Below are positions 41,687 to 50,516 of a stretch of DNA of 64,000 bases, piece by piece. The notes under the pieces were generated by a model. The model was not told the DNA's origin. It was given only the letters and a program-made list of their open reading frames with translations, and made no database searches. Source of the DNA: Roseiarcus sp963759955 (GTDB lineage Bacteria; Pseudomonadota; Alphaproteobacteria; Rhizobiales; Beijerinckiaceae). The DNA lies in contig CAVXCA010000047.1 in the NCBI GenBank assembly GCA_963759955.1, forward strand, positions 62,001 to 126,000, given 5' to 3'. Position 1 is the stretch's first letter; each line of letters starts with the position of its first letter. A program made the position numbers and the translations under genes.

Positions 41687-43483
41687 TCAAAACATCGCGA
41701 GGTTGAAGTGGCGGCGAATGATTTCGCGCAGCTGCTTGACGATCTGGAACGCGTCGCGCAGCAGGTCGCGCTCCATGCTCGACAGCGCGGCCGGCCTGAC
41801 CAGGCTGCCCGCCGCCGCCTCGGCGAGCTGGGCGTCGAGGCGCAGCGTCATGAGATAGCGCAGCGCCTGCGTCAGCTCGCGCGCGAACGGCGCCGTCAGC
41901 GCGCCGCACTCGGCCAGGCGCGCGATGCGCGCCGCGGTGCCGGTTTCGAGCAGCCGATGTTCGATCGCCAGCGCGCGCACGCCGTGCACGATGGGAAAGA
42001 TGCCGCCCTTCTTCAGATCGAGCGCGTCGCCCTGGCCTTTCGAGGTGACGAGATTGTTGAAGAGGCCGATCGGCGTCGGGAACGCCTCCACCGCGCGGGC
42101 GAAATGCGCGAGATAGGCGCGCTCGCCGCTCACCGCCTCGATCAGCTCCATCTTCGCTTTGCGCAGCAGCTCGGCGTCGCCCGCCACCGCCTCGGCGTCG
42201 TAGAAGATCGCGACGTTCATGTGGGCGTGTTCGTCGGGCATGGCGAGCCAGCGGCGGAAGTCGGCGCGATAGTCCTCGATCGTCTTCGACCATTGCGGAT
42301 TGACGACCATCACATTGCCGGGGCAGGGGGGAAAGCCGAAGCTCTCCAGCGCCTCGGTGAAGGCGGTGCGGAACGCGCGCAATTCGTCGTCCGGCACGGG
42401 CGCCGAAAGGATCAGGCCGTTGTCCTGATCGGTGCGCACCGTCTGCTCGCCGCGCCCCTCGCTGCCCATGACGATGAGGCAGCCGGCGTCATGGATCGCC
42501 GGCGACGCGGTCAGCGCGAACAGCTTGGCGAACAAATGGCGATTGAGGTCGGAGACGATCTCGCAGACGACGTCGACCCGGACGCCCTGGCGGCGCAGCA
42601 TGCGCGCCTGGTCCTCGATGGCGCCCGCGGCGATGGCGAGCTCGGGAACGCTCGCGGCTCGGTCGATGCGCGCGGCGACGAGCTGCGAATTGCCGGCCAG
42701 GAAGCTCAGGAGGTCGACGTCTTCGAGTATGCCGACATATTCGCCGTCCTCGAGCACGGCGACGCGGCGCTTGTTGTGCTTGGTCATTTGCAGCAGCGCG
42801 ATCGCGACGAAGTCGTTCGGGGCGACCGAGACGACCTTGTATTGGGCCTCGCCGGCGACGCTCGTCGCGATCGGCAGCCGCTTGAGAATGGCCGCGTTCG
42901 ACAAATCCGTGCCGGTGATGATGCCGACGCGTTCGCCCTCGCGCACGAACAAGGCTTTGGCGTCGACCTCGCGCATCTTGAGGGCGGCGCGCTCGATCGA
43001 GTCGGAGGCGTCGATGAACGTGGCGCGATGCAACGGCAGATCGCGCACGCGCGCGTGCAGCAGCGGGCTCAGCCGCGCGCCCTCCTCTTCGCGCGTCGCG
43101 GCGTCGAGCTTGCGGGAGATGTCGCGATAGAAGAACCCGGCGAAGCGCGCGTTGCGGTTGATCAGCCGCAGCGTGACGTCGCGCGGCAGCAGGTAGCAGA
43201 GCGTCTCCTCGCGGGCGACGAAGGCGTTCGAGCCGCCGCCCTGGACGACGGCGCGGCTGTCGAAGCAGTCGCCGGGGCCGCGCAGCGCGACGAGCCCTTC
43301 GCCGTCTTGCTCTTCGACGCAGCCCTTGAGAACGACGAACAGCGAATCGGGCGCGCCGCCGCGCGCGATGATCGTCTCGCCGGGGCGGAAATAGCCGATG
43401 TCGAGCGCCGCGCGCACCGCGTCGACCTCGCCGGGCGTCAGCCGATCGAACGGCGCATTGGTCGCATCGAAAGACTTCGCCAT
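41687..43483 (-). CDS. cNMP-binding/CBS/DUF294 nucleotidyltransferase-like protein
   Basis: A 598-residue cytosolic regulator. Residues about 10-115 are a cyclic-nucleotide-binding-type domain (FRPGETIIARGGAPDSLFVV), about 145-265 a CBS pair (ALFVREGERVGIITGTDLSN, RRVAVLEDGEYVGILEDVDL), about 290-430 a DUF294 nucleotidyltransferase-like domain (LIVMGSEGRGEQTVRTDQDN with GS and DxD-like acids), and the rest a helical DUF294 C domain. The architecture resembles GlnD-like or SSS-linked regulators. It begins a four-gene unit with the exonuclease, DUF3311 and symporter. Confidence 0.92.
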   Translation of the reverse strand: MAKSFDATNAPFDRLTPGEVDAVRAALDIGYFRPGETIIARGGAPDSLFVVLKGCVEEQDGEGLVALRGPGDCFDSRAVVQGGGSNAFVAREETLCYLLPRDVTLRLINRNARFAGFFYRDISRKLDAATREEEGARLSPLLHARVRDLPLHRATFIDASDSIERAALKMREVDAKALFVREGERVGIITGTDLSNAAILKRLPIATSVAGEAQYKVVSVAPNDFVAIALLQMTKHNKRRVAVLEDGEYVGILEDVDLLSFLAGNSQLVAARIDRAASVPELAIAAGAIEDQARMLRRQGVRVDVVCEIVSDLNRHLFAKLFALTASPAIHDAGCLIVMGSEGRGEQTVRTDQDNGLILSAPVPDDELRAFRTAFTEALESFGFPPCPGNVMVVNPQWSKTIEDYRADFRRWLAMPDEHAHMNVAIFYDAEAVAGDAELLRKAKMELIEAVSGERAYLAHFARAVEAFPTPIGLFNNLVTSKGQGDALDLKKGGIFPIVHGVRALAIEHRLLETGTAARIARLAECGALTAPFARELTQALRYLMTLRLDAQLAEAAAGSLVRPAALSSMERDLLRDAFQIVKQLREIIRRHFNLAMF

Positions 43484-43917
43484 GGCCCCGCCGCTCCCCG
43501 CCGGAGGTTCGTTATCAGAGATTGGCTGTGTTTTAGCGGTTTCCGCAGGCCGAGGGTATTGGGCGATCGTTTTGTAGACGCGCGCGGCGAGCGCGGCCGG
43601 CGCGTCAGCGCCGCGTTCCGCCGATATCGAGGCGGCTGAGAGAGCCGCGGCCGACGACCGCGGCCAAAACCCTCGCCGCCTCACGCAATGATCTCTCGTC
43701 GGGGTTGAGTTTGGGGGCCCGGGCAGTCGATTGGGGCGTGGCGCGCTATTTCGCGCATACGGCGTCGACAAAGCGCTTCGCGCAGACGGACGGCTCTTGG
43801 GACGGCGGGCGCGCGGCGTGACAAGCGGCCGCTGCCAACGTCGCAATTGTCACGCCGAAAACTCTAATACCGCGTCGCGATTGGGGTTAGCCGTCGTCAT
43901 GCACGTCAGGGGTTGTC
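43484..43917. other. 434-base gap, no gene seen
   Basis: GC-rich sequence between divergent genes with only random open frames. It must carry the promoters of the DUF294 operon and of the secreted gene at 43918. No tRNA-like or terminator-like structure was recognised. Confidence 0.5.
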
Positions 43918-44325
43918 ATGCGCGTTAATTTTCGTTCGCTTTCCGCTGTTTTGTGCCTTGGCGTCGCGATCATGATGGGAAGTTCGACCGCGCGCGCGGA
44001 CGAGTCGATCGCGCTCAAGAGCGGCGAAACGGTTGAGCTGGGCACCTTGTTCTGGGTATCGAATTGCCGATCACTGTTGAACGGCCCCCCAGTTGCGGAA
44101 GTCATGGAAGGGCCGCCGGACGTCACCGTCTCCGTCAGAGCGCAGGACGTGATTCCTCACAAATTCAACTGCGCAAAAGCGGTGCCCGGGGGCGTGCTTC
44201 TGGTCACGGCGCCGAAAGAAGTAAAAGCCCGAACACAAGGAATGCTGACAATTCGGGTAAAATACGCGACCAAGGACGGCGAGCGCCAGAACAGTCGCCA
44301 GTTAAACGTCACGCTTTTCCCGTGA
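43918..44325 (+). CDS. Small secreted protein, first of two tandem paralogues
   Basis: A 135-residue exported protein with signal peptide ending STARADE. The mature part reads SIALKSGETVELGTLFWVSN, then CRSLLNGPP, VTVSVRAQDVIPHKFNCAKA, and ends with beta-strand-like repeats (LTIRVKYATKDGERQNSRQ, LNVTLFP). Two cysteines (NCRS, NCAK) probably form a disulfide. No family recognised; the fold is probably an all-beta Ig-like sandwich. The next gene is a clear paralogue. Codon use is somewhat AT-richer than the neighbouring regions. Confidence 0.75.
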   Translation: MRVNFRSLSAVLCLGVAIMMGSSTARADESIALKSGETVELGTLFWVSNCRSLLNGPPVAEVMEGPPDVTVSVRAQDVIPHKFNCAKAVPGGVLLVTAPKEVKARTQGMLTIRVKYATKDGERQNSRQLNVTLFP

Positions 44326-44375
44326 TGAACGAGGGCAATGACGGCGAGGTCAATTCCGTCGAGAGGGAGAATCCT

Positions 44376-44789
44376 ATGAGCGTTGGATTTATTATACGGG
44401 CGGCGGTTGTTTGTTTCGCCTTGCTGGTTGGCTCCGGCGCTCAAGCTCAGTCGTGGCAAATGAATACGTACTCGATTGCCTTGAAGAGTGGCGAAAGCAC
44501 TGAGATCGGAGACTTATATTGGGTCATGAATTGCAAATCGCAGCTCACGAGCCCCCCTGAAGTCACAATCATGGACGGCCCGCCGGAGGTGACCGCCACC
44601 GTCACCGAAGCAATGGTCACTCCTCGCTTTCAACAATGTCCCAAGGCGGTGTCCGGCGGCAAGCTGATTTTGGCTGCGGGAAAGATCGAAGACCAGAGCA
44701 ATTCGGTCATGACAGTTCGGATACGTTACCGGACACGAGACGGCGTTCGTGAAAAGAGCATGACCTTCAACGTCTCGCTCTTTCCATAA
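44376..44789 (+). CDS. Small secreted protein, second paralogue
   Basis: A 137-residue exported protein with a signal peptide ending GAQAQ. Mature sequence aligns end to end with the gene at 43918: SIALKSGESTEIGDLYWVMN, two cysteines (NCKS and QCPK), MTVRIRYRTRDGVREKSMTF and the same C-terminal NVSLFP. GAGAGGGAGA at 44361-44370 is a good ribosome-binding site for ATG 44376. The 50-base spacing suggests cotranscription. Function unknown. Confidence 0.75.
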   Translation: MSVGFIIRAAVVCFALLVGSGAQAQSWQMNTYSIALKSGESTEIGDLYWVMNCKSQLTSPPEVTIMDGPPEVTATVTEAMVTPRFQQCPKAVSGGKLILAAGKIEDQSNSVMTVRIRYRTRDGVREKSMTFNVSLFP

Positions 44790-44819
44790 ATGACCCTTCG
44801 TTCTGGAGACTGCCTCAAT

Positions 44820-45226
44820 ATGGATATTACGCTAAGGCCTGCTATTGCTGCGATGGGCTTCATCATTCTCGGGCTCGGCCACCACGCTCACGCGCAACAG
44901 GACGACTCCGCGAAATGCTTACAAGGTATGACGATAAATACTCTCAGAAAGCGCTATTGAAAAATTGAGCGTTAAGTGTCTGTCTAGCTATAGTCGCCAA
45001 AGACTCCAGCGAAAGAGAGGACGCCAACGCAACCGCAAGCGCCTATCTTGAATTCGGGCGACAGCCGATAGAAGCCTACGCTGCTGCGCGGAAACTGGCA
45101 GAACGGTATGCGGACAGGAAATATGGCGGTTCGATCAATTCCTGGTTCAATATGATGAAATGTATTGATCTGTTCTACAGCGCAGAACTAGACGGCTTGA
45201 CCAGCAAATTCGCGAAAATGAAGTAG
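44820..45226 (+). pseudogene. Broken third secreted-protein gene
   Basis: ATG 44820 opens a signal peptide (PAIAAMGFIILGLGHHAHAQ) after which the frame stops at codon 47. A different frame then carries KYSQKALLKN, a stop, ALSVCLAIVAKD, and a long coding-like tail (ANATASAYLEFGRQPIEAYA, INSWFNMMKCIDLFYSAELD) to the TAG at 45226. At least one frameshift and one in-frame stop separate signal peptide and tail. The tail is not like the two paralogues upstream. Confidence 0.65.
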
Positions 45227-45320
45227 GGCGCGCGATTGCGGCGCCAGCGTACTTAGGATTACGGGATCACGGTGACGCGCACGTGGACCGCGCCCCTTGG
45301 CTGAGACACAGCTAATTCGG

Positions 45321-45465
45321 TCACAGGGCGGTTTCAGCTATCGGTTGGCGGTTGTGGGATCGGCTGGGGTCGGCTTCGAACTCAACCGAGGGTTTATAGC
45401 CGGGCGCCGAAAGGAGGCGCTGGGCGTTGTAGACGGTTTCGATAAGGGCGTCGATGTCGCCGCGG
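45321..45465 (-). pseudogene. IS3-type transposase C-terminal remnant
   Basis: About 47 codons read DIDALIETVYNAQRLLSAPGYK then PSVEFEADP, the degenerate form of the YNxxRLHSALGYxxPxEFE motif that ends IS3-family OrfB integrase-type transposases. No catalytic DDE region or partner frame remains. It marks an old insertion between the secreted-protein genes and rpsA. Confidence 0.7.
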
Positions 45466-45602
45466 CCGGGCCGCGCCACCGCCAACATCCTGAAAACCCA
45501 CCCGTCCCCCCGTCGCGCCGACAATGTCTTTCGATAATTCAGAAATGGCGTTATCCTACCTTTATGCCGCCGCTTCGGCTGGGGCGGGAGAGGAGAGTTG
45601 CG

Positions 45603-45782
45603 ATGGTCGGCAGCGGGGCGGAGGGGTCGGCGCGGGGGCGGATGCGCGCGGCGGCGCGGGAGCGGCGGGAGGAACGCGCGCGGCTCGGCGCCGACAGTCT
45701 CGATCTCGTCGTCTCCGGCTATGCCTCCGAGGCGATCGCTGACAAGCTGAAGCTCAGCGTCAAGGCCGTGCGGCGCGCGTAG
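45603..45782 (+). pseudogene. Truncated helix-turn-helix fragment
   Basis: A 59-residue frame (MVGSGAEGSARGRMRAAARE at the start) ends in SGYASEAIADKLKLSVKAVRR, which looks like a LuxR/terminase-small-subunit type helix-turn-helix cut off at its recognition helix. It lies beside an IS3 remnant and looks like phage or IS debris. It could be a short expressed protein, but nothing supports that. Confidence 0.4.
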
Positions 45783-45909
45783 CCGAAAACGGGACAGAAA
45801 GAGGCGCCCAAGCCATTGAGATTGCGGTGAGCGGGACACGGATTGGCGTTTCGTGATTCGTCGCTGACCTAAAGCGCAAACACGTTCTGGCGACAGCGCG
45901 GCCAATCGC

Positions 45910-46018
45910 CCCGCCCCTCACCCTGCCTCTCCCCGCGAAGCCGCGGGGAGAGGGGAAGGTCGGCGCCGCGCGGCTCCTCTCCCCGCGAGCGGGGAGAGGC
46001 AGGGTGAGGGGCTGGGGG
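45910..46018. repeat. Intergenic palindromic repeat (copy 5), large inverted repeat
   Basis: CCCCTCACCCTGCCTCTCCCC is matched about 65 bases later by GGGGAGAGGCAGGGTGAGGGG, a 21-bp perfect inverted repeat. Inside it are two nested hairpins (CCCCGCGAAGCCGCGGGG and CTCTCCCCGCGAGCGGGGAGAG). It is the longest palindrome of the family here and may fold as a single cruciform. Confidence 0.85.
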
Positions 46019-46358
46019 TTTGGCCGCAGGCTTCGCCGACGCGTGAATCCGCTGAGGTTTGATCCGGCCATGGCGAGCTGTATTCGAGTCGCCTGCCGCG
46101 CCTCGCCCCGCCGCCGCCCCACATTCTCCTTGCCCGCGCCCAGCAATCTTGCTAGGCAACCCACGCGTTCGGCCTTGCGGTCGGATGCATAAACCCATGA
46201 GTTCTCGACGCCGGCGCCTGCGCCGGCCCGCCTTTCAAGAGGCGGCGATGGGCCCCGCGAAGCGAAGCGCTTGTGAGGGCCTGATCCGGCGACGGGAGCT
46301 TTTCGTCAACGCCAACCCCCGCCGGCGCCGCCCTTTGTTGGGCTCTTTAGGAGAGAAA

Positions 46359-48104
46359 ATGTCCGTATCCACCACCTCCGCGCCGACGCGCGAGGATTTC
46401 ACCGCTCTATTGAACGAGACCTACGGCGAGAACGAGGCCTTCGAAGGCTCCGTCGTCAAGGGCCGGGTCGTCGCGATCGAAAAAGACATGGCGCTCATCG
46501 ACATCGGTCTGAAGACCGAAGGCCGCGTGGCGCTCAAGGAATTCACCAATCACGGCCGCGACGCGGCGCCGGCGGTCGGCGACGAAGTCGAGGTCTATCT
46601 CGAGCGCATCGAGAACGCGCTCGGCGAAGCCGTCATCTCGCGCGACAAGGCGCGCCGCGAGGAGAGCTGGGTCAAGCTCGAGCAGGCCTTCGAGAAGAAC
46701 GAGAAGGTCGACGGCGTCATCTTCAATCAGGTCAAGGGCGGCTTCACGGTCGATCTCGACGGCGCCGTGGCGTTCCTGCCGCGCAGCCAGGTCGACATTC
46801 GCCCGGTGCGCGACGTCGCGCCGCTGATGAACGTCACCCAGCCGTTCCAGATCCTCAAGATGGATCGCCGCCGCGGCAACATCGTGGTTTCCCGCCGCAC
46901 CGTGCTCGAAGAGAGCCGCGCCGAGCAGCGCCACGAGATCGTCGCCAACCTCGCCGAAGGCCAGGTCATCGACGGCACGGTCAAGAACATCACCGATTAC
47001 GGCGCGTTCGTCGACCTCGGCGGCATCGACGGCCTGCTGCACGTCACCGACATCGCGTGGCGGCGCGTCAACCATCCGACCGAGGTGCTGAGCATCGGCC
47101 AGACGGTGAAGGTGCGCATCATCAAGATCAACCACGAGACGCACCGCATCTCGCTGGGCATGAAGCAGTTGCAGGAAGATCCCTGGGCCGCGATCGAGCA
47201 GCGTTACACCGTCGGCCAGCGTCTCAAGGGCCGCGTCACCAACATCACCGACTACGGCGCGTTCGTCGAGCTGGAGCCGGGCATCGAAGGCCTCATCCAC
47301 GTCTCCGAGATGTCGTGGACCAAGAAGAACGTCCATCCCGGCAAGATCATTTCGACCAGCCAGGAGGTCGAGGTCCAGGTGCTCGAGGTCGACGCCTCCA
47401 AGCGCCGCATCTCGTTGGGACTCAAGCAGACGCTGCAGAACCCGTGGGAGGCGTTCGCCGCCAAGCATCCGGTCGGTTCGACGGTCGAGGGCGAGGTCAA
47501 GAACAAGACCGAGTTCGGCTTGTTCATCGGCCTCGACGGCGATGTCGACGGCATGGTCCATCTCTCCGATCTCGACTGGACGCGCCCCGGCGAGCAGGCG
47601 ATCGAGGAGTACAAGAAGGGCGACGTGGTCCGCGCCAAGGTTCTCGACGTCGACATCGAGAAGGAGCGCATCGCGCTCGGCGTCAAGCAGCTCGCCAGCG
47701 ATCCTTTCGCCGCCAAGAAGGCGAGCGAAGAGGGCGGCGAGGGCGAGCTGCGCAAGGGCTCGGTGGTCACCTGCGAGATCATCGAGGTCAAGGAAGGCGG
47801 CCTCGAAGTGAAGATCGCCGGCTCCGACCTGACCGCGTTCATCAAGCGCAACGAACTGGCGCGCGACCGCGGCGACCAGCGCCCCGAGCGTTTCTCGGTC
47901 GGCGAAAAGGTCGACGCGCGCATCACCCAGTTCGACCGCCGCGCCCGCAAGGTCGCGGTGTCGATCAAGGCGCTCGAAGTGGCCGAGGAAAAGGAAGCGA
48001 TCGCGCAATACGGCTCGGCCGACTCGGGCGCTTCGCTCGGCGACATCCTCGGCGCCGCGCTCAAGGCCCGCGACAAGGCGGACAAGCCGAAGAAGGGCGA
48101 ATAA
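46359..48104 (+). CDS. rpsA: 30S ribosomal protein S1
   Basis: A 581-residue protein of six S1 RNA-binding repeats, the normal alphaproteobacterial size. Repeats start at about residues 32 (GSVVKGRVVAIEKDMALIDIG), 118, 202 (GTVKNITDYGAFVDLGGIDG), 287 (GRVTNITDYGAFVELEPGIEG), 374 (GEVKNKTEFGLFIGLDGDVDG) and 461. It brings mRNA to the ribosome. ATG 46359 follows AGGAGAG at 46349-46355. The usual upstream cmk is missing; instead an IS/repeat-rich stretch precedes it, which suggests rearrangement at its 5' side. Confidence 0.98.
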   Translation: MSVSTTSAPTREDFTALLNETYGENEAFEGSVVKGRVVAIEKDMALIDIGLKTEGRVALKEFTNHGRDAAPAVGDEVEVYLERIENALGEAVISRDKARREESWVKLEQAFEKNEKVDGVIFNQVKGGFTVDLDGAVAFLPRSQVDIRPVRDVAPLMNVTQPFQILKMDRRRGNIVVSRRTVLEESRAEQRHEIVANLAEGQVIDGTVKNITDYGAFVDLGGIDGLLHVTDIAWRRVNHPTEVLSIGQTVKVRIIKINHETHRISLGMKQLQEDPWAAIEQRYTVGQRLKGRVTNITDYGAFVELEPGIEGLIHVSEMSWTKKNVHPGKIISTSQEVEVQVLEVDASKRRISLGLKQTLQNPWEAFAAKHPVGSTVEGEVKNKTEFGLFIGLDGDVDGMVHLSDLDWTRPGEQAIEEYKKGDVVRAKVLDVDIEKERIALGVKQLASDPFAAKKASEEGGEGELRKGSVVTCEIIEVKEGGLEVKIAGSDLTAFIKRNELARDRGDQRPERFSVGEKVDARITQFDRRARKVAVSIKALEVAEEKEAIAQYGSADSGASLGDILGAALKARDKADKPKKGE

Positions 48105-48150
48105 GAGGGTAGGCGGGTTCGCGCTTCTGGCGATGCCTGCGGCCAATCAC

Positions 48151-48273
48151 CCGGGCCCCTCACCCAACCTCTCCCCGTAAACGGGGAGAGGAGCGCGCGG
48201 CGCCTTTCTTCCCCTCTCCCCGCTTGCGGGGAGAGGTTGGGTGAGGGGCCGGGTGAGTTTCCGCTCCGTCGCC
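48151..48273. repeat. Intergenic palindromic repeat (copy 6)
   Basis: CCCCTCACCCAACCTCTCCCC and, 75 bases on, GGGGAGAGGTTGGGTGAGGGG make a 21-bp perfect inverted repeat enclosing CTCTCCCCGTAAACGGGGAGAG and CTCTCCCCGCTTGCGGGGAGAG. Its right half nearly equals copy 2 at 14023. It fills the convergent gap between rpsA and the LysR gene and may end both transcripts. Confidence 0.85.
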
Positions 48274-49236
48274 TTAAACCACGATCCCCGCGTCGGCGTG
48301 AGCCGGCGCTGGCCCGCCCGACCGCCGCGTCGCGGCGCCGGGGCAGGTCTTCAGGCGTTCGCGCAGATCGCTGACGAGCCAGCGGCTGGCGCGTCCGAGC
48401 GTGCGTCCGCGTTCGTGAACGACATAGATCGGCAATTCGACCGGGACGTGGTCGGCGATGGCGAGCCGTTTCAGGCGGCCTTCGGCGATATGGGCCTCGA
48501 CCATATGGCGGGGCATGTTGCACCAGCCGAAGCCGGCGAGCAGAAACTCCAGTCGGGTGGCGAGGTCGGCGAAACGCCAGATGTGTGTGCTGAGCACGCC
48601 GCTCTGCATGCCCTGCGTCGCCGAGGTGCGATCGGTCAGCACCAGCTGCACGTGCGGTTCGAGCGTTTCGCGCGCGATCGGCGTGGGCGCGTGGGCGAGC
48701 GGGTGGTCGGCAGCGACCACGGGTATGAGCGCGATGCGGGTGAGGAACTCGGCGTTGAGATCGCGCGGCGGTCCCCCAGGCAAGGTGGAGATCGCCATCC
48801 GCGCGGCGCCCTCGCGCAGCCGCTGCTCGGCGCCGCCGAGCGCCTCGGTGAACACGGTCGCGGGCAGTTTGGGGAACTCGCCGCGCAGCGCGTTGAGGCT
48901 CATCATCAACAGCGGCATCGGGAAGATCGCGTCGACCGCTAGCGTCAGCTCGGGCTCGACGTCCTCGGCCATGCTTTCCGCCCGCGCGCGCATCGCCTTG
49001 GCGCTCTCGATGATCGCGCGCGCGTCCTTGACGATCGCCGCGCCGGCGTCGGTCAGAACGGGCGTGCGCGCCGAGCGGTCGAACAAAGCGACGCCCAGCG
49101 TCGCCTCCATCGTCTGCACGGCCTGGCTGATCGCCGACTGCACCCGGCCGAGCCGCCGCGCGGCCGCCGAGAAGCTGCCGGCCTCCGCGACCGCGACCAG
49201 AACCCGCATTTGATCAAGCGTCAGGGGGTCGATCAT
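48274..49236 (-). CDS. LysR family transcriptional regulator
   Basis: A 320-residue LTTR: N-terminal winged helix-turn-helix (TLDQMRVLVAVAEAGSFSAA then ARRLGRVQSAISQAVQTME), linker helix, and two-lobed effector domain (LTLAVDAIFPMPLLMMSLNA, LEFLLAGFGWCNMPRHMVEA). It is divergent from a RutE-type nitroreductase gene with 104 bases between starts, the standard layout for a LysR protein controlling its neighbour; the gap includes the T-rich/A-rich GATATGTTCCGCCATAAT region. Effector unknown. Confidence 0.93.
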   Translation of the reverse strand: MIDPLTLDQMRVLVAVAEAGSFSAAARRLGRVQSAISQAVQTMEATLGVALFDRSARTPVLTDAGAAIVKDARAIIESAKAMRARAESMAEDVEPELTLAVDAIFPMPLLMMSLNALRGEFPKLPATVFTEALGGAEQRLREGAARMAISTLPGGPPRDLNAEFLTRIALIPVVAADHPLAHAPTPIARETLEPHVQLVLTDRTSATQGMQSGVLSTHIWRFADLATRLEFLLAGFGWCNMPRHMVEAHIAEGRLKRLAIADHVPVELPIYVVHERGRTLGRASRWLVSDLRERLKTCPGAATRRSGGPAPAHADAGIVV

Positions 49237-49340
49237 CCATCACCTCTGCTGATATGTTCCGCCATAATTTTGCCGATTGCAATGATGGAGCGCAACCCTC
49301 ATCTCTGGGATCCCGCAACTTGCGCCGAAGGGAATTGCCG

Positions 49341-49949
49341 ATGACCATTCATGTGCCCCACCACAAGCTCCTTGCCGCCGACGCCGTCGCCCAGATCTTC
49401 ACGGACGCGCGCACGCATAACGGTTTTATCGACAAGCCGGTTTCCGACGAACTGCTGCATCGCGCCGTCGAACTCGCCGAAATCGCGCCCACCAGCGTCA
49501 ACCAGTCGCCGATGCGCATCGTCTTCGCGCGCTCGCAGCAGGCCAAGCAGCGTCTCGCGCCCGCGCTGATGCCGGGCAACCTCGAGAAGACGCTCGCCGC
49601 GCCGGTGGTCGCGATCGTCGGCTACGACGTCAAGTTCTACGAGCACCTGCCGTTCCTGTTCCCGCACATGGACGTCAAGGGCTGGTTCTCCGGCAACGCA
49701 GAATTCGCCGAGCGTAGCGCGTTCCAGAACGGCACGTTGCAGGTCGCCTATCTCATCCTCGCGTTGCGCGCCGTCGGCCTCGACACCGGCCCGATGACCG
49801 GCTTCGACAACGCCAAGGTCGACGCCGAGTTCTTCGCCGGGACCGACGTCAAGTCGAACGTCCTCGTCAACATCGGCTACGGCGACGCCGCCAAGCTGTT
49901 CCCGCGCAGCCCGCGTTTCTCGTTCGAGCAGGTCGCCAAAATCGTCTGA
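49341..49949 (+). CDS. RutE/HadB-like nitroreductase family protein (putative malonic semialdehyde reductase)
   Basis: A 202-residue FMN-dependent nitroreductase-fold protein. Motifs are IFTDARTHNGFIDKPVSDELL, AEIAPTSVNQSPMRIVF (FMN binding), and LQVAYLILALRAVGLDTGPM then TGFDNAKVDAEFF, close to RutE malonic semialdehyde reductases of pyrimidine degradation. No other rut genes are present, so it may reduce another enal or nitro compound. ATG 49341 comes after GAAGGGAA. Likely controlled by the divergent LysR protein. Confidence 0.85.
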   Translation: MTIHVPHHKLLAADAVAQIFTDARTHNGFIDKPVSDELLHRAVELAEIAPTSVNQSPMRIVFARSQQAKQRLAPALMPGNLEKTLAAPVVAIVGYDVKFYEHLPFLFPHMDVKGWFSGNAEFAERSAFQNGTLQVAYLILALRAVGLDTGPMTGFDNAKVDAEFFAGTDVKSNVLVNIGYGDAAKLFPRSPRFSFEQVAKIV

Positions 49950-50043
49950 CGGTCCACATAATGAGACGAACTCGATGATCACGGCGCGGGCGCGAGCCCG
50001 CGCTTGTGATAGCGGCGAAGGTCCGCAGACGAGGAGGCGACCG

Positions 50044-50433
50044 ATGAACTTCACCATCATTCCCGTGTCCTGGACCCCTTATATCCAGGCGATCCTGCGC
50101 ATCGTGACGGAGCTGCTGTTTCTCGAGCACGGAACGGGCAAGCTGCTGGACTTTCCCGTCATCCCGGGCATCGCGCAAATGATGCCGCACGGCATGCTGC
50201 TGTTTACCGGCGGGGTCGAGCTGATCGGCGGCGTTCTCATCGTTGTCGGCTTTCTCACCCGCCCCGTGGCCTTCGTCCTGTCGGGCTACATGGCCGTGGC
50301 GTATTTCATGGCGCACTTCCCGATGGGCTTCTTCCCCGTCCTCAATCACGGCGAACTGGCGATCGCTTTCTGCTTCGTCTTCCTCTACTTCGCCGCCGCC
50401 GGCCCCTCCGTCTGGGCGATGGACAAGGCCTGA
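50044..50433 (+). CDS. DoxX family membrane protein
   Basis: A 129-residue protein with four transmembrane helices. ILRIVTELLFLEHGTGKLLDFP, LLFTGGVELIGGVLIVVGFLTRP and AYFMAHFPMGFFPVLNHGEL are DoxX-family patterns. Many relatives belong to small oxidoreductase complexes or are of unknown role. ATG 50044 has GAGGAGGCGACC directly upstream. It follows the RutE-like gene by 94 bases in the same direction and may be coregulated. Confidence 0.88.
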   Translation: MNFTIIPVSWTPYIQAILRIVTELLFLEHGTGKLLDFPVIPGIAQMMPHGMLLFTGGVELIGGVLIVVGFLTRPVAFVLSGYMAVAYFMAHFPMGFFPVLNHGELAIAFCFVFLYFAAAGPSVWAMDKA

Positions 50434-50516
50434 CGCCAACTGCCGAAGACGCCGAACTTGGTCGTGGCCGGGCTCGTCCTGGCCATGTGCACGGTTGGCA
50501 TTTCCGGCCTTTGGCC

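Noticed and set aside
45524..45742. Open frame rich in Gly/Ala overlapping the HTH fragment
   Set aside because: Low-complexity composition; the alternative frame with a helix-turn-helix-like end is the better candidate remnant.
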